From Mogibacterium timidum ATCC 33093 (GTDB lineage Bacteria > Bacillota > Clostridia > Peptostreptococcales > Anaerovoracaceae), in the NCBI RefSeq assembly GCF_000525775.1, contig NZ_JALU01000016.1:1-64000 (forward strand): a DNA stretch of 64,000 nucleotides, in the 5' to 3' direction. Below are positions 34,774 through 44,670 of the stretch, one piece after another. How positions within the stretch are numbered: the stretch's first letter is position 1; the number at the start of each line of letters is the position of its first letter. Both the position numbers and the translations under genes were made by a program. A model generated the notes under the pieces. It was given only the letters and a program-made list of their open reading frames with translations, did not search any database and had not been told where the DNA came from.

Positions 34774-36120
34774 TTATACAATACCCTGCATCATCATAGC
34801 ATCTGCAACTCTCTCGAATCCGGCGATGTTAGCGCCTGCTACGAGGTTCTCACCGAGGTCATACTTAGCGCAAGCTTCCTCTGTGATCTTGAAGATGTGA
34901 ACCATGATGTTCTCGAGCTCATCGTATACCCTCTCCTTGTTCCAGATGAGGTGCTCAGCGTTCTGTGCCATCTCGAGGCAAGAGCAAGCAACTCCACCGG
35001 CGTTAGCAGCCTTGGAAGGAGCAACCACACAGCCGTTCTCCATGAGGTACTGAACAGCCTCGTTAGTTGTAGGCATGTTGGCACCTTCGATGAGATATCT
35101 GGCACCGTTAGCAACCATTTCCTTAGCCCAATCCATGGTGATATCGTTCTGCATAGCGCATGGCATGTACAGATCAGCCTTAACTTCCCAAGGTCTCTTG
35201 CCGGGGATAAACTTAGCGTTAGGGAACTTATCTACGTAAGGAGCGCAAATATTCTTGCCGGAGTTACGTAGCTCAAGAAGTGTTTCGATCTTCTCCGGAG
35301 TTGTGATACCTTCCTCGTCGAGGATGTATCCGTCCGGTCCGGAGATCGTAATTGGCTTAGCACCTAGCTCAACAAGCTTAGTGATCGTTCCCCAGGATAC
35401 GTTACCGAATCCGGAAACAACAGCAGTCTTACCCTCGAGGGAATCACCAAAGTGCTTGAGGACCTCTCTAGCGAAGAATACGATACCGAAACCGGTAGCT
35501 TCGGTTCTTCCGTTTAGTCCGCCGTTCGTAGTTCCCTTACCGGTCCAAGTTCCATCGTACTGGTTAGTGATTCTCTTGAACTGACCCATCATATATCCGA
35601 TCTCTCTGCCGCCTACACCCATGTCTCCGGCAGGAACGTCTGTGTTAGGTCCGATATGTCTGTAAAGCTCTGTTATAAAGCTCTGGCAGAATCTCATAAC
35701 TTCTGCATCCGACTTGCCGGCAGGATCGAAGTCAGAGCCGCCCTTGCCGCCTCCGATTGGAAGACCTGTTAGAGAATTCTTGAAAATCTGCTCGAAGCCG
35801 AGGAATTTGAGGATTCCCGGATATACGTTAGCCTGGAATCTTAGACCACCCTTGTATGGTCCGAGAGCGCTGTTGAACTGCACTCTATAGCCTCTGTTAA
35901 CCTGAACCTCGCCATTGTCATCAACCCAAGGAACTCTGAAGGAAATCATTCTTTCAGGCTCAATAAGTCTCTTAACCAGACCGGCCTTCTCATACTCAGG
36001 ATGAGCTTCGAGAACCGGCTCGATAGATGTTAGAACCTCTTCTACAGTCTGAAGGAACTCAGGCTCGTTAGGATAGTTCTTCTTGGCAATGTCGATGTAC
36101 TTCTGTGAAATATTAGCCAT
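34774..36120 (-). CDS. gdhA: Glutamate dehydrogenase
   Basis: A 448-residue hexameric GDH interconverting glutamate and 2-oxoglutarate plus ammonia. PIGGGKGGSDFDPAGKSDAE contains the catalytic lysine region, GPNTDVPAGDMGVGGREIGYM follows, and the nucleotide-binding domain has VSGFGNVSWG. Length and motifs match the small bacterial class, usually NADP-dependent, but the cofactor is not certain from sequence. AAGGAGT precedes the ATG. In an amino-acid-fermenting anaerobe it may work in either direction. Confidence 0.95.
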   Translation of the reverse strand: MANISQKYIDIAKKNYPNEPEFLQTVEEVLTSIEPVLEAHPEYEKAGLVKRLIEPERMISFRVPWVDDNGEVQVNRGYRVQFNSALGPYKGGLRFQANVYPGILKFLGFEQIFKNSLTGLPIGGGKGGSDFDPAGKSDAEVMRFCQSFITELYRHIGPNTDVPAGDMGVGGREIGYMMGQFKRITNQYDGTWTGKGTTNGGLNGRTEATGFGIVFFAREVLKHFGDSLEGKTAVVSGFGNVSWGTITKLVELGAKPITISGPDGYILDEEGITTPEKIETLLELRNSGKNICAPYVDKFPNAKFIPGKRPWEVKADLYMPCAMQNDITMDWAKEMVANGARYLIEGANMPTTNEAVQYLMENGCVVAPSKAANAGGVACSCLEMAQNAEHLIWNKERVYDELENIMVHIFKITEEACAKYDLGENLVAGANIAGFERVADAMMMQGIV

Positions 36121-36188
36121 TTTAAACTCCTTACAAAAAATACAATTAAAAATGCATTAAATTTGATGCACAGGCATCATACAAATGA

Positions 36189-36217
36189 ATTTTAGCACTC
36201 GTATATGAAGCTGTCAA
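36189..36217 (-). promoter_or_regulatory. gdhA promoter
   Basis: On the minus strand: perfect -35 TTGACA (36212-36217), 17-base spacer, -10 TAAAAT (36189-36194). A TGATGC/GCATCA hairpin (36164-36179) lies in the leader. Confidence 0.8.
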
Positions 36218-36495
36218 CGTGTATACAATATCTTGCAACGTAGTAATAACAAGGGCTTGAGAGAAGGCGTATCACAATTGACAAAAAAATTTGATTATTT
36301 TGCAAGAAATTAATTGACGCTGAATTTAAAATATTTAATATCACACAAAATTTTGCAGATTTGCTTGTGGTTTTTTGTGATTTTCCGATGTATAACAGTG
36401 CGCGTTATACATGATTAAGGTTAGTCAAACGTTGGGCGCTGTGATAGAATTAAACTCTAATATTTTTATTTTGTCATAGAAGAAAGTTGAGAAAA
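36218..36495. other. Divergent gdhA-pcrA spacer
   Basis: AT-rich region that must hold the pcrA promoter. I see only a weak -10 (TAGAAT at 36445-36450) without a good -35. No gene is visible. Confidence 0.4.
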
Positions 36496-38823
36496 ATGGA
36501 TCTGAGCAGACTTAATAGAGAGCAACAGGAAGCGGTCAGATATACTGAAGGGCCGCTGCTTATACTGGCCGGTGCCGGCAGCGGTAAGACGACGATGATG
36601 ACTCATCGCGTAGCCTATATGCTGGAGCAGGGAGTGCCGCCGTATAACATTCTGGCTGTCACGTTCACGAACAAGGCTGCAGGTGAAATGAAAGATAGAA
36701 TAGAAGCGTTGACCGGAATAGTCCGTGGCATGTGGGTGATGACATTCCATGCTATGTGTCTGCGCATACTCAGGAATCACGGTGAAGTGATCGGATATAA
36801 TAATGGGTTTTCGGTGTATGACGAATCGGACAAGAAAGCTTTGCTCAAGAGGATAGTAAAGGAACTCAAGATTGATGAAAAAATATATTCGATATCATAT
36901 CTTGCGAGTGTAATCAGCTCGTGTAAGGAATCTGAGGAAGACCCGGAGACGTACGTCGAACAAAACCCCATGAATTTCAAGGCTGAGACTGTAGCAAAGG
37001 TGTATGAACAGTACATGTATGAGCTCAAACAAAATAACGCTATGGATTTTGACGACCTGTTGTGGAATGCTGTGAAGGTGCTCGAGGCTAGTGACGAGGT
37101 GCTCGAATATTATCAGAGAAGATTCCGGTATATAATGGTCGATGAATATCAGGATACCAACTATTTGCAGTATAAGATCATTCACGCGCTGGCGAGCAAA
37201 AGCCACAACCTCTGCGTGGTCGGAGACGACGACCAGTGCATATATCAGTGGCGAGGAGCGGATATTAGGAACATTCTGGATTTTGAGAACGACTTTCCGG
37301 AGACCAAGGTTATCAAGCTGGAGCAGAATTACAGATCGGATGCCAATATTCTGGAGCTCGCGAATTCCGTAATAGTCAATAATAAGAATCGCAAGGCCAA
37401 GGCCCTGTGGACAGATAAGGCTGCCGGCAGAAAGGTCACTTACAGACGACTTGAAGACGAGCAACGCGAGGCGTGGTATATCGGCGGCGAGATCCAGCGC
37501 TTACATGATGACGAAGGTATTCCGTTCAATAAAATGGCCATCCTGTATCGCAAGAATGCGCAGTCACGTCCTTTTGAAGAAAAGTTTTCATTTAGAGGTA
37601 TCCCATACAGAGTGCTTGGAGGCACCAGATTCTACGATCGCAAGGAGATCAAAGATGTAATGGCGTACATGCACCTTGTCGACAATCCATGTGATGATGT
37701 GGCTATGACCAGGATCATCAATGAACCGAAGCGTGGAATCGGTGCAAAGAGCTTAGGGGGCATAGTCTCCTACGCGAAGGCGTACAGGATAAGTATATTT
37801 GAGGCACTCAAGGAACCGGAGGTGGTTGGAGCGCTGTCCGGGAAAGCTCAGACGGCAGCTGCCAATCTGGTTGATATGCTTGATGAATTGCGGGCAGAAC
37901 AGGAAAACATGGAGCTGGCGGATGTATACGACAACCTGCTTAGACGTTCTGAATATCTCGCCGCGCTCGAGGCAGAGGACACCGTAGAAGCTGACGCACG
38001 CATAGAGAACATCCTTGAACTCCGTTCAGTAATCGTGGAATTTGAGAACAAAGCAGAGGGTGCAATTTTAACCGAACAGGAGGAAGAGTTCAAGGAGGAA
38101 CGTGACAGACTTAGAGCCGAAGGCTTTGATGTAAAGGAGCCAACTCTTATGCAATCGTTCCTGGAGAGGATAGCGCTTCTGTCCGATATTGATAATCGCG
38201 ATGACAATGAGGAAGCTGTAATCATGATGACGCTACACAGTTCCAAGGGCTTGGAATTTCCGGTCGTGTTCATGCCGGGTATGGAGAACGGTATATTTCC
38301 GGGCGCGGCAGCGATGGATGATCCCGGCAAGATGGAAGAGGAGCGCAGACTTTGCTACGTTGGAATTACCAGAGCTAAGCGCAAGCTGTATCTGACAAGT
38401 GCTGAGATGAGAATGCTGTACGGCAGGACGGACTACACCGTTGAATCGGAATTTATGCGGGAGATGAATGTGGATTTGCTGGAGGGCGATCCAACGGCGA
38501 TCCAGAGAGCTGCTGCGGGTGGAGGCTTTCTGGGCGATGACGGCTTGTTTGGGACCAGGGAATTCAAAGGAAGATACGAGGGCAGCGCGGATGGCTACGA
38601 TGCCGGCTTCACCAAGCCTTTTGATGCGCTGAAATTTGCCAGGAAGCAGGCATCCAAGGGTATCAGCAACGAGGGCTTTGAGGCAGGAGACAGGATTAGT
38701 CATCCTAAGTTCGGCGAAGGGCTCCTGATCGACCAGGATGCCAAGACGTTGACCATCGCCTTTGATTCTGTCGGGATCAAGAAGCTCGGCAAGGGTTTTG
38801 TCAAGCTTATCAAGGTCGAATAG
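36496..38823 (+). CDS. pcrA: ATP-dependent DNA helicase PcrA/UvrD
   Basis: A 775-residue SF1A 3'-5' helicase for repair and replication restart. Walker A in LAGAGSGKTTMMTHR, Walker B VDEYQDTNY, QNYRSDANIL, VMMTLHSSKGLEFPVVFM and LCYVGITRAKRKLYL. The C-terminus ends in a Tudor-like domain (HPKFGEGLLI to VKLIKVE), which in PcrA binds RNA polymerase. The start is ATG at 36496 or TTG at 36487, both with poor ribosome binding sites. The next gene is ligA, the classic pcrA-ligA pair. Confidence 0.95.
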   Translation: MDLSRLNREQQEAVRYTEGPLLILAGAGSGKTTMMTHRVAYMLEQGVPPYNILAVTFTNKAAGEMKDRIEALTGIVRGMWVMTFHAMCLRILRNHGEVIGYNNGFSVYDESDKKALLKRIVKELKIDEKIYSISYLASVISSCKESEEDPETYVEQNPMNFKAETVAKVYEQYMYELKQNNAMDFDDLLWNAVKVLEASDEVLEYYQRRFRYIMVDEYQDTNYLQYKIIHALASKSHNLCVVGDDDQCIYQWRGADIRNILDFENDFPETKVIKLEQNYRSDANILELANSVIVNNKNRKAKALWTDKAAGRKVTYRRLEDEQREAWYIGGEIQRLHDDEGIPFNKMAILYRKNAQSRPFEEKFSFRGIPYRVLGGTRFYDRKEIKDVMAYMHLVDNPCDDVAMTRIINEPKRGIGAKSLGGIVSYAKAYRISIFEALKEPEVVGALSGKAQTAAANLVDMLDELRAEQENMELADVYDNLLRRSEYLAALEAEDTVEADARIENILELRSVIVEFENKAEGAILTEQEEEFKEERDRLRAEGFDVKEPTLMQSFLERIALLSDIDNRDDNEEAVIMMTLHSSKGLEFPVVFMPGMENGIFPGAAAMDDPGKMEEERRLCYVGITRAKRKLYLTSAEMRMLYGRTDYTVESEFMREMNVDLLEGDPTAIQRAAAGGGFLGDDGLFGTREFKGRYEGSADGYDAGFTKPFDALKFARKQASKGISNEGFEAGDRISHPKFGEGLLIDQDAKTLTIAFDSVGIKKLGKGFVKLIKVE

Positions 38824-38858
38824 CCTAGTTTGCTTGTTAGATAAACTATGGCATAGCA

Positions 38859-38872
38859 TAAGCTGCAGCTTA
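38859..38872 (+). repeat. 14-bp palindrome between pcrA and ligA
   Basis: TAAGCTGCAGCTTA is a perfect palindrome in the 110-base spacer. No T run follows it, and its role is unknown. Confidence 0.35.
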
Positions 38873-38933
38873 GCACAAATTACGGTGCAAAATACAACTA
38901 AGGCAGCAGACAGGACTGGAAAAAGAGGAAAAC

Positions 38934-40895
38934 ATGAATCTTGAGAACAAGAAGAATCGAATAGATGAGCTGATAATCACGCTCAACAAGGCTTCGGCGG
39001 CTTACTACGACGAGGCAAGTGAGATTATGAGCAATTACGAATACGATGCGCTATATGATGAGCTCGAAGCGTTGGAGCGAGAGACCGGATACACGCCGAA
39101 TGACAGTCCGACGAGGAATGTCGGCTACACAGTGCAGTCGGAGCTGCCTAAAGAGAGACATGCAAGCCGCATGCTCAGTCTGGACAAGACTAAGAGCCGT
39201 GATGAGCTGGCTGCGTGGCTGGGCGAGCACGAGGGCCTGCTCTCGTGGAAGCTTGATGGGCTGACGGTCGTGCTGACCTACGATGCAGGAAGGCTTACCA
39301 AGGCAGTAACACGCGGCAATGGCGACATAGGCGAGGTTATAACGCCTAACGCACTTGTGTTCGCAAATGTGCCTAAGCGGATAGCTTATACGGGACACGC
39401 GGTTATTCGCGGTGAGGCCGTTATCACCTACGAGGAATTTGAGAAAATCAACGAGGCTATAGATGACGCAGATGCCAAGTACAAGAATCCTAGAAACCTC
39501 TGCAGCGGCAGCGTGCGTCAGCTCAACAGCAAGATTACCGCGGAGCGCAATGTCAGGTTCTACGCTTTCACACTTAGTGAGGCTGCAGGTGTTGATTTTG
39601 CAGACCTCAGGTCCAATCAAATGGAGTGGATGAGCGCGCAGGGCTTTGACGTCGTCGAATACGTCAAGGTCGACCGGCACAGCATACCGGATGCTATCGA
39701 GAGATACGCCGAGAGGGTGCAGAGCTTCGAGCTGCCTTCTGACGGCCTTGTGCTAACGCTTGAGGATCTGCGATATGCAGCTACGCTTGGCACTACTGCA
39801 AAATTCCCTCGCGACTCGCTCGCTTTCAAATGGGCGGATCAGCAGGCGGAGACTGTTCTCCGAGACATCGAATGGAGCCCGTCGCGCACGGGACTTCTCA
39901 ATCCGATAGCGATATTTGACCCGGTTGAGCTCGAAGGCACAACAGTTAAGCGCGCATCAGTGCACAACCTCAACATCATGGAGTCATTGGAATTAGGCAT
40001 CGGAGATATAATCACCGTCTACAAGGCGAACATGATTATTCCTCAGATTGGTGACAACCTCACCAGGAGCAGCCATATAGAGCTGCCTTGCCACTGCCCG
40101 GTGTGCGGCGGCGATACAGAGGTTAAGGTCATGACCGGAACCAAGGTTCTTACATGTACCAATCCGGCTTGCCTGGCCAAGCAGGTCAAGAGATTTTCGC
40201 TATTCGTATCGAGAGATGCGCTCAATATAGAAGGCTTATCGGAGCAGACCTTGCTCAAGTTCATAGGACTGGGGTATATCAAATCGTTTGCAGATATATT
40301 TCGCCTTCATGAGCACAGAGATGAAATTGTGGAGCTCGACGGCTTTGGTGAAAAGTCATACGATAAGCTTGCCGCATCGATTGAAAAGGCTCGCCATACT
40401 GTACCGGCTAGGATTCTGGCGGCTGTCGGAATCCCCGGCATTGGCGTGGCAACTGCAACACAGGTCGCAAAGACTTACGAAAATAAATGGCGCAAGATTG
40501 CTGCCCTGACTTACGATGAGCTGATCACAATCGACGGTATCGGTGAAGTGTTGGCGAGAGATTATGAAGCTTTCTTTGCAGATGAACACAACAAGCAGGT
40601 TCTGTCCGATTTGATCGGAATGCTGGATATAGATGAGAGCTACGAAGCTGCCGGAAATGAACTGACCGGATCGATATTCGTAATAACAGGCAATCTGGAG
40701 CATTACAAGAGTCGCACCGAGCTCAAGAAAGAAATAGAAGCGCAAGGCGGCAAGGTTGGCAGCAGTGTCAGCAAGAACACGAGCTATCTGGTAACCAACA
40801 ACCCCAATTCAGGGTCATCTAAAAACAAGTCTGCAGCGGAGCTGGGCGTCGAGATAATCACCGAGGACGAAATAAGGGCGATGCTCGGGTATTAG
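38934..40895 (+). CDS. ligA: NAD-dependent DNA ligase LigA (divergent)
   Basis: A 653-residue ligase. Domain Ia at the N-terminus, adenylation lysine in SWKLDGLTV, VIRGEAV, OB fold, four-cysteine zinc finger (CPVCGG to CTNPACLAKQ), helix-hairpin-helix repeats and a C-terminal BRCT domain (LTGSIFVITGNLEHYKSRTE). Compared with the usual sequence, ExKxDG reads SWKLDG and TRGDGxxGEDVT reads TRGNGDIGEVIT, so it belongs to a divergent branch. It still carries every domain. GAGG lies before the ATG. Confidence 0.93.
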   Translation: MNLENKKNRIDELIITLNKASAAYYDEASEIMSNYEYDALYDELEALERETGYTPNDSPTRNVGYTVQSELPKERHASRMLSLDKTKSRDELAAWLGEHEGLLSWKLDGLTVVLTYDAGRLTKAVTRGNGDIGEVITPNALVFANVPKRIAYTGHAVIRGEAVITYEEFEKINEAIDDADAKYKNPRNLCSGSVRQLNSKITAERNVRFYAFTLSEAAGVDFADLRSNQMEWMSAQGFDVVEYVKVDRHSIPDAIERYAERVQSFELPSDGLVLTLEDLRYAATLGTTAKFPRDSLAFKWADQQAETVLRDIEWSPSRTGLLNPIAIFDPVELEGTTVKRASVHNLNIMESLELGIGDIITVYKANMIIPQIGDNLTRSSHIELPCHCPVCGGDTEVKVMTGTKVLTCTNPACLAKQVKRFSLFVSRDALNIEGLSEQTLLKFIGLGYIKSFADIFRLHEHRDEIVELDGFGEKSYDKLAASIEKARHTVPARILAAVGIPGIGVATATQVAKTYENKWRKIAALTYDELITIDGIGEVLARDYEAFFADEHNKQVLSDLIGMLDIDESYEAAGNELTGSIFVITGNLEHYKSRTELKKEIEAQGGKVGSSVSKNTSYLVTNNPNSGSSKNKSAAELGVEIITEDEIRAMLGY

Positions 40896-40971
40896 GGGGT
40901 TATCGTAAGGCTTATTTAGATATATAATGAGTAAGTTGCAATTATAATTTTTAGAAAGCAGAGGAGGGCCA

Positions 40972-42366
40972 ATGGAAAATAACAATCTGATTGACCAGGA
41001 ACAGGCTTTCGAAGAAAGCAGAGATAAAATCTTTGAACTGCTGGCAGAGAAGAAATATTTCCGCTGCAGAGATGAACTCCTCAAATTCAACGAAGTAGAT
41101 ATCGCCGAGCTGCTCGAGGATGTGATGGAAGAGTACGACATGCAGAATGCCGTCATCTTGTTCCGCACGCTACCGAAGGACATTTCTGTCGAGGTATTTG
41201 CAAACTTTGACGTTGACGACCAAGTTGAGATTATCAATATTATCACCGATCCCGAGATCAAGTACATCATCGATGCGCTGGATTTCGACGACATGATAGA
41301 CGTGCTCGAGGAGCTGCCTGCCAATATCGTGGATAAGATTCTCGACAAGACACCAAAAAACGAACGCAGACAGATAAATACCTTCCTCATGTACAAGGAA
41401 TATAGTGCCGGCTCGCTGATGACCCCGGATTATATCAATCTGCGCAAGAACATGACGAGACGTGAGGCACTCGACCACATACGCGATGTCGGAATGGATT
41501 CAGAGACGATTTATTCCTGCTATGTGCTGGATGGCGGACGCAAGCTCATAGGTGTCTGCTCACTCAGGAGCCTTGTGCTCGCTGACGAGAATACCAAGGT
41601 CTCAGACATCATGCGTGATGACATTATTTATGCTCATGTCGATGACGATCAGGAAGAGACGTCTGAGCTGTTCAAAAAATATGGCTTCATCGCTATTCCG
41701 GTAGTTGACAACGAGGAGCGACTCGTCGGTATCATCACGTTTGACGACATCCTGGATGTAATTGAAGACGAGAGCACAGAGGATATGGAACGTATGGGAG
41801 GTGTCATCGACAATCAGGATAGGGATTACCTCGATACCCCGGTATTGGTGCATGTCAAGGCGCGCTTGCCATGGTTGCTCGTTCTGATGTGTTCGTATGT
41901 ATTTACAGGCGGAATGATAGCCAGCTTTGAGGCTTCTCTGTCAGCGGTAATCGCACTGGTAGCATACATGCCTATGCTGATGGGAACCGGAGGTAACTCA
42001 GGCACGCAGTCCTCGACCGTTATCATCACCGGTATGGCGACAGGTGCTCTGGAGCTGTCGGATATACTCAAGGTCCTGTGGAAGGAATTCCGCATAGGTA
42101 TCATCGTCGGTATCTGCGTCAGCGTACTCAACTATTTCAGAATAGTATTGTTCGATCACAATGGCTCGCTGGTTGCACTGACAGTATGCTTCTCGATGGT
42201 GCTTATCGTAGTAATCGCAAAGTGCATTGGCGCGCTGCTCCCGATGATCGCCAAGAAGATCGGTATCGACCCTGCGCTCATCGCCGGGCCTATGATGGCT
42301 TCACTGACCGATATGGTTGCGCTGGGTACATACTTTACGATGGCTCGGATAGTGCTCAAGATATAG
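40972..42366 (+). CDS. mgtE: Magnesium transporter MgtE
   Basis: A 464-residue Mg2+ channel. The cytosolic N domain (residues 1-130, helical repeats such as IAELLEDVMEEYDMQNAVIL), two CBS domains (about 135-255) that gate by Mg2+ occupancy, a plug helix and five membrane spans containing MPMLMGTGGNSGTQSSTV and GPMMASLTDM. Strong AGAGGAGGG ribosome binding site. The 76-base spacer from ligA is too short for an M-box riboswitch, so control is probably at the protein level. Confidence 0.95.
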   Translation: MENNNLIDQEQAFEESRDKIFELLAEKKYFRCRDELLKFNEVDIAELLEDVMEEYDMQNAVILFRTLPKDISVEVFANFDVDDQVEIINIITDPEIKYIIDALDFDDMIDVLEELPANIVDKILDKTPKNERRQINTFLMYKEYSAGSLMTPDYINLRKNMTRREALDHIRDVGMDSETIYSCYVLDGGRKLIGVCSLRSLVLADENTKVSDIMRDDIIYAHVDDDQEETSELFKKYGFIAIPVVDNEERLVGIITFDDILDVIEDESTEDMERMGGVIDNQDRDYLDTPVLVHVKARLPWLLVLMCSYVFTGGMIASFEASLSAVIALVAYMPMLMGTGGNSGTQSSTVIITGMATGALELSDILKVLWKEFRIGIIVGICVSVLNYFRIVLFDHNGSLVALTVCFSMVLIVVIAKCIGALLPMIAKKIGIDPALIAGPMMASLTDMVALGTYFTMARIVLKI

Positions 42367-42575
42367 AATATTTTTACGATAATAACGGTAATATATGTAA
42401 CAGGAATAAGGAAAATAAGTAGTATAGAGATAATATAAATATATTGGGAAATGCATGTTGACTATATTTCAAATATTTCAAAACCGATAATTAGTCAGGA
42501 TATTTTGTTTTATATATCAACGTAATTGCTTAATTAGCTATATTAGCTACCAGAATTTAATTGCAGGAGGACATG

Positions 42576-43403
42576 GTGAATACTAACAACTATGCTGAGC
42601 TGGCCGAAAGGGCTCGCAGAATCAGAATCAACGCTCTCAAGGCAATTCATGCTGCAAAATCCGGACATCCGGGTGGATCGCTGTCGGCTGCCGACATTAT
42701 CGCAACTCTGTATTTTGAGGTGCTCAATATTGATCCCCAGGAGCCTGATAAGGCAGATAGAGATAAATTCATAATCTCGAAAGGTCACGCTGTTCCGGCT
42801 CTCTACGCAGCTCTCGGAGAGAGAGGCTTCTACGATGTAGATGACATGATGACGCTGAGGCAGGTTGACAGCAGATTCCAAGGGCATCCCAACATGCACA
42901 AGGTGCCGGGTATCGAGATGTCTACCGGTTCTCTGGGTCAGGGCTTCTCGGCGGCGGTCGGTATGGCGATAGCCGGTAAGATCGATAATAACCCCGGCAG
43001 GGTATATGTCCTGGCTGGAGATGGAGAGCTTCAGGAGGGGATCGTGTGGGAGGCTGCTATGCAGGCTGCACACAGACATCTCGATAACCTGGTTGCAATC
43101 GTTGACCTCAATGGATTGCAGATTGACGGCAAGGTTAGCGATGTCAAGGAGGTCGGCCCGGTAGATGAGAAGTTCAAGAGCTTTGGCTGGAACGTAATAG
43201 TGGTTGATGGACACAGTTATGATGAGCTTATTAGAGCTTTTGCGGAGGCTAAGGAGTGTAAGACTGCTCCAACTGCTATCATCGCACATACACACAAGGG
43301 CAAAGGCGTATCGTTTATGGAAGATAATGCAGGATGGCACGGCAAGGCTCCCGGTGATGAGGAGCTGGCTACTGCAATTGAAGAGCTTGGAGGTGACAAT
43401 TAA
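42576..43403 (+). CDS. Transketolase, N-terminal subunit
   Basis: A 275-residue thiamine-diphosphate-binding half: AAKSGHPGGSLSAADIIATL, ISKGHAVPALYAAL, STGSLGQGFSAAVGMA and the GDGELQEG-type ThDP/Mg motif. It works with the adjacent C-terminal subunit in the non-oxidative pentose phosphate pathway. I prefer GTG at 42576 because AGGAGG ends five bases before it. The in-frame ATG at 42573 would be only two bases away. Its stop overlaps the next ATG by one base (TAATG). Confidence 0.92.
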   Translation: MNTNNYAELAERARRIRINALKAIHAAKSGHPGGSLSAADIIATLYFEVLNIDPQEPDKADRDKFIISKGHAVPALYAALGERGFYDVDDMMTLRQVDSRFQGHPNMHKVPGIEMSTGSLGQGFSAAVGMAIAGKIDNNPGRVYVLAGDGELQEGIVWEAAMQAAHRHLDNLVAIVDLNGLQIDGKVSDVKEVGPVDEKFKSFGWNVIVVDGHSYDELIRAFAEAKECKTAPTAIIAHTHKGKGVSFMEDNAGWHGKAPGDEELATAIEELGGDN

Positions 43404-44335
43404 TGGCAGATAAGATCGCAACTAGAGCTGCATACGGAGAATTCCTGGTAGAGAAAGGCGCTGTACGCAGGGATCTTGTCGTAATGGATGCTGACCTGTC
43501 AGGTTCGACCAAGACAAAGGGCTTCGCGCAGGCTTACCCGGAGAGATTTATTAACTGCGGAATTGCAGAGCAGGACCTCATGGCGGAGGCGGCGGGCATC
43601 GCGCTGTCCGGACATGTGGTGTGTGCCAGCACATTTGCAATGTTCGCTACGGGCAGAGCATACGAAATTATCAGAAATTCTATAGGATATACTCATGCAA
43701 ATGTAAAGGTGTGCGCTACTCATGCCGGGATCACGGTCGGCGAGGACGGTGCCAGCCATCAGACCTTTGAAGACATCGCTCTTATGAGAGAGATTCCGGG
43801 TATGACTGTTGTAAATCCGGCTGACGCTGTAAGCGCCAGGAAGCTGCTCGACGAGGTTGTTGATACTGACGGCCCTGCTTATGTAAGGTTGGGCAGATCC
43901 GGGGTGCCGGTGATTTATGGAGATGATGCAGACATCAAGGTTGGAAAGGCTAACACTGTGCGCGAGGGTACAGATGTGACAATCATTGCTACAGGCATCA
44001 TGGTAGCAGATGCTCTTGAAGCAGCTGATGAACTGGCTGCAAAGGGAGTTTCAGCTCGCGTAATAGATATGCACACCATCAAACCGATAGATAGCGATGC
44101 TATCATCAAGGCTGCTGCCGATACCGGCAAAATCGTAACAGCAGAGGAACACTCTGTAATCGGCGGACTGGGCAGCGCAGTTGCTGAGGTTCTGGTGCAA
44201 AATGAGCCGGTGAAGGTAGCGATGGTCGGACAGAAGGATACTTTCGGAGAGTCGGGCAAGCCGGATGAGCTGAGAGCAAAGTACGGCCTGACAAAGGCAG
44301 ATATCATTAATGCAGTGACAAACACTCTTGAGTAA
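43403..44335 (+). CDS. Transketolase, C-terminal subunit
   Basis: A 310-residue pyrimidine-binding plus C-terminal domain: RFINCGIAEQDLMAEAAGIA with the catalytic Glu, THAGITVGEDGASHQ and the C-terminal VTAEEHSVIGGLGSAVAE. It forms a heterotetramer with the product of the preceding gene, whose stop codon overlaps its start, so synthesis is coupled. Confidence 0.95.
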   Translation: MADKIATRAAYGEFLVEKGAVRRDLVVMDADLSGSTKTKGFAQAYPERFINCGIAEQDLMAEAAGIALSGHVVCASTFAMFATGRAYEIIRNSIGYTHANVKVCATHAGITVGEDGASHQTFEDIALMREIPGMTVVNPADAVSARKLLDEVVDTDGPAYVRLGRSGVPVIYGDDADIKVGKANTVREGTDVTIIATGIMVADALEAADELAAKGVSARVIDMHTIKPIDSDAIIKAAADTGKIVTAEEHSVIGGLGSAVAEVLVQNEPVKVAMVGQKDTFGESGKPDELRAKYGLTKADIINAVTNTLE

Positions 44336-44384
44336 GAGAACGTCACTTGTGACGCTGTATTTACAAGGAATTGAGAAATATGAG

Positions 44385-44428
44385 CCGTGCTTACGTGATG
44401 AAATCTTCACATGTGCACGGTTTATTTA
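44385..44428 (+). terminator. Terminator after the transketolase genes
   Basis: CCGTGC (44385-44390) pairs with GCACGG (44415-44420) around a partly paired loop, followed by TTTATTTA. Confidence 0.65.
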
Positions 44429-44512
44429 TAAACTGAATCTATATGCAACTATAAATTTTGGTTATTATAGGTAAATATTTGCCGAAAAAATATTTAAATA
44501 CAACAATATTAA

Positions 44513-44541
44513 TTTACATTGTGATGAATAAGTGATACAAT
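44513..44541 (+). promoter_or_regulatory. Promoter of the POT transporter gene
   Basis: -35 TTTACA (44513-44518), 17-base spacer, -10 TACAAT (44536-44541). Confidence 0.7.
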
Positions 44542-44670
44542 GTGTACTGTTAAAAACGAATTTGAATCCGATGTGTTCAGGTTCGGGCGCAAATGGCGGA
44601 CTGCGGTATACGCAATGTATAAGCTAGTTGCTTGCAATTATCATTTTATTACTTTAGGAGGTTTTTTAAA

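Larger units (their letters stand above)
44336..44670 (+). other. Intergenic 335 bp: terminator, AT-rich promoter and leader
   Basis: Contains the transketolase terminator (44385-44428), an AT-rich stretch, the POT-transporter promoter (44513-44541) and a leader of about 125 bases whose structure I cannot assign. Confidence 0.6.

Noticed and set aside
40896-40971. M-box (magnesium) riboswitch before mgtE
   Set aside because: The spacer is only 76 bases and shows none of the M-box stems.
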